A stretch of DNA of 54,428 bases from Pedosphaera sp. (GTDB lineage Bacteria > Verrucomicrobiota > Verrucomicrobiia > Limisphaerales > Pedosphaeraceae), in NCBI GenBank assembly GCA_028293325.1, contig JAQGPA010000151.1:1-54428 (forward strand). Reading direction: 5' to 3'. The notes beneath the pieces are model-generated. The model did no database searches, had not been told where the DNA came from, and saw nothing but the letters and a program-made list of their open reading frames with translations. Positions 54,183-54,428 of this stretch are shown in pieces. Position numbers and translations under genes: made by a program. Each line of letters opens with the position of its first letter. Position 1 is the first letter of the stretch.

Positions 54183-54428
54183 CTATTGCCAGCTTAGAAT
54201 GTTATCCGCGTTGAAGCCCACATTCGCCTTCGCCGTCGGACTGTCGTCATACTTCCCATCCGGCCCGCGTGACCAAATCATCACCTCACCGGCGAACTCA
54301 AAAAATCCGTTGCCATTATCTGACAGCCCGTTGAGACCCGGCGATGTTCCGGCTTGGGTGCGTGATATGTTGCTGCCGTAAAGCGCATCCCGGCAGCGCT
54401 TGTCCTCGCTGGTGTCCAGCGTGAAAAC
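54183..54428 (-). CDS. Pseudopilin-like protein, C-terminal 81 residues (partial at window edge)
   Basis: The open frame runs in from the right edge and ends at TAG 3 bp before the D-like start. It reads VFTLDTSEDKRCRDALYGSN and later GNGFFEFAGEVMIWSRGPDGKYDD and ANVGFNADNILSWQ. The pattern EVMIWSRGPDGK followed by NxDNILSWQ is typical of GspG-like or general prepilin-type proteins from Verrucomicrobia. Its N-terminus lies outside the window, so the prepilin signal is not visible. Position argues that it is part of the same operon as the cassette. Confidence 0.7.
   Translation of the reverse strand, partial: VFTLDTSEDKRCRDALYGSNISRTQAGTSPGLNGLSDNGNGFFEFAGEVMIWSRGPDGKYDDSPTAKANVGFNADNILSWQ

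Overview
The window looks like a chromosomal segment of a Verrucomicrobiota bacterium, probably from the Pedosphaera/Limisphaera side of the phylum. The grounds are protein families rather than any marker gene: pseudopilins of the H-X9-DG type, a cassette resembling the Verru_Chthon A-D families, large surface proteins built from autotransporter-associated beta-strand repeats, and many secreted glycan-active enzymes. There is no SusC/SusD pair. Only the IS remnant at the left edge and one gene (581-1972) are on the plus strand. Every convincing gene from 2071 to 54428 is on the minus strand, about 52 kb in one direction.

Region 1 (1-2070) holds the tail of an IS5-family transposase and a lone secreted GH71/99-like gene. 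Region 2 (2071-5780) holds a NarL/LuxR response regulator, its sensor histidine kinase, and a YghZ-type aldo/keto reductase. Region 3 (5781-13358) holds two GH92 alpha-mannosidases flanking a sialate O-acetylesterase, then an SGNH esterase and a small ORF of uncertain status. Region 4 (13359-27023) holds three very large secreted proteins (an esterase-GH99-like fusion, a sialate O-acetylesterase fusion and a pure beta-strand protein) and an H-X9-DG pseudopilin. Region 5 (27024-33297) holds a LacZ-type GH2 enzyme, a beta-helix pectate-lyase-like protein, a second H-X9-DG pseudopilin and a gene-poor stretch with regulatory-looking repeats. Regions 2-5 read as a glycan-degradation island; GH92 plus GH99-like enzymes suggest an acetylated alpha-mannan or N-glycan, but that substrate is inferred.

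Region 6 (33298-40392) is ordinary: an A-type Fe-S carrier, a long TPR protein, uvrA and a PfkB-family sugar-phosphate kinase. Region 7 (40395-54428) is a 2425-residue subtilisin-like protease downstream of a tight pseudopilin cassette (order D-B-C-A). The four cassette genes are joined by three successive 4-nt ATGA overlaps and are preceded by the end of another pseudopilin-like gene.

The most interesting thread joins regions 4 and 7. Four large secreted proteins with unrelated catalytic parts end in a similar C-terminal module of 50-75 residues that finishes F-[FY]-R-[LI]-x(2,3)-P. They share the window with seven pseudopilin-like genes. I propose, as inference only, that this module is a sorting or anchoring tag for a pseudopilin-based export system. 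Two of these proteins also carry a collinear scaffold of about 607 residues attached to different enzymes.
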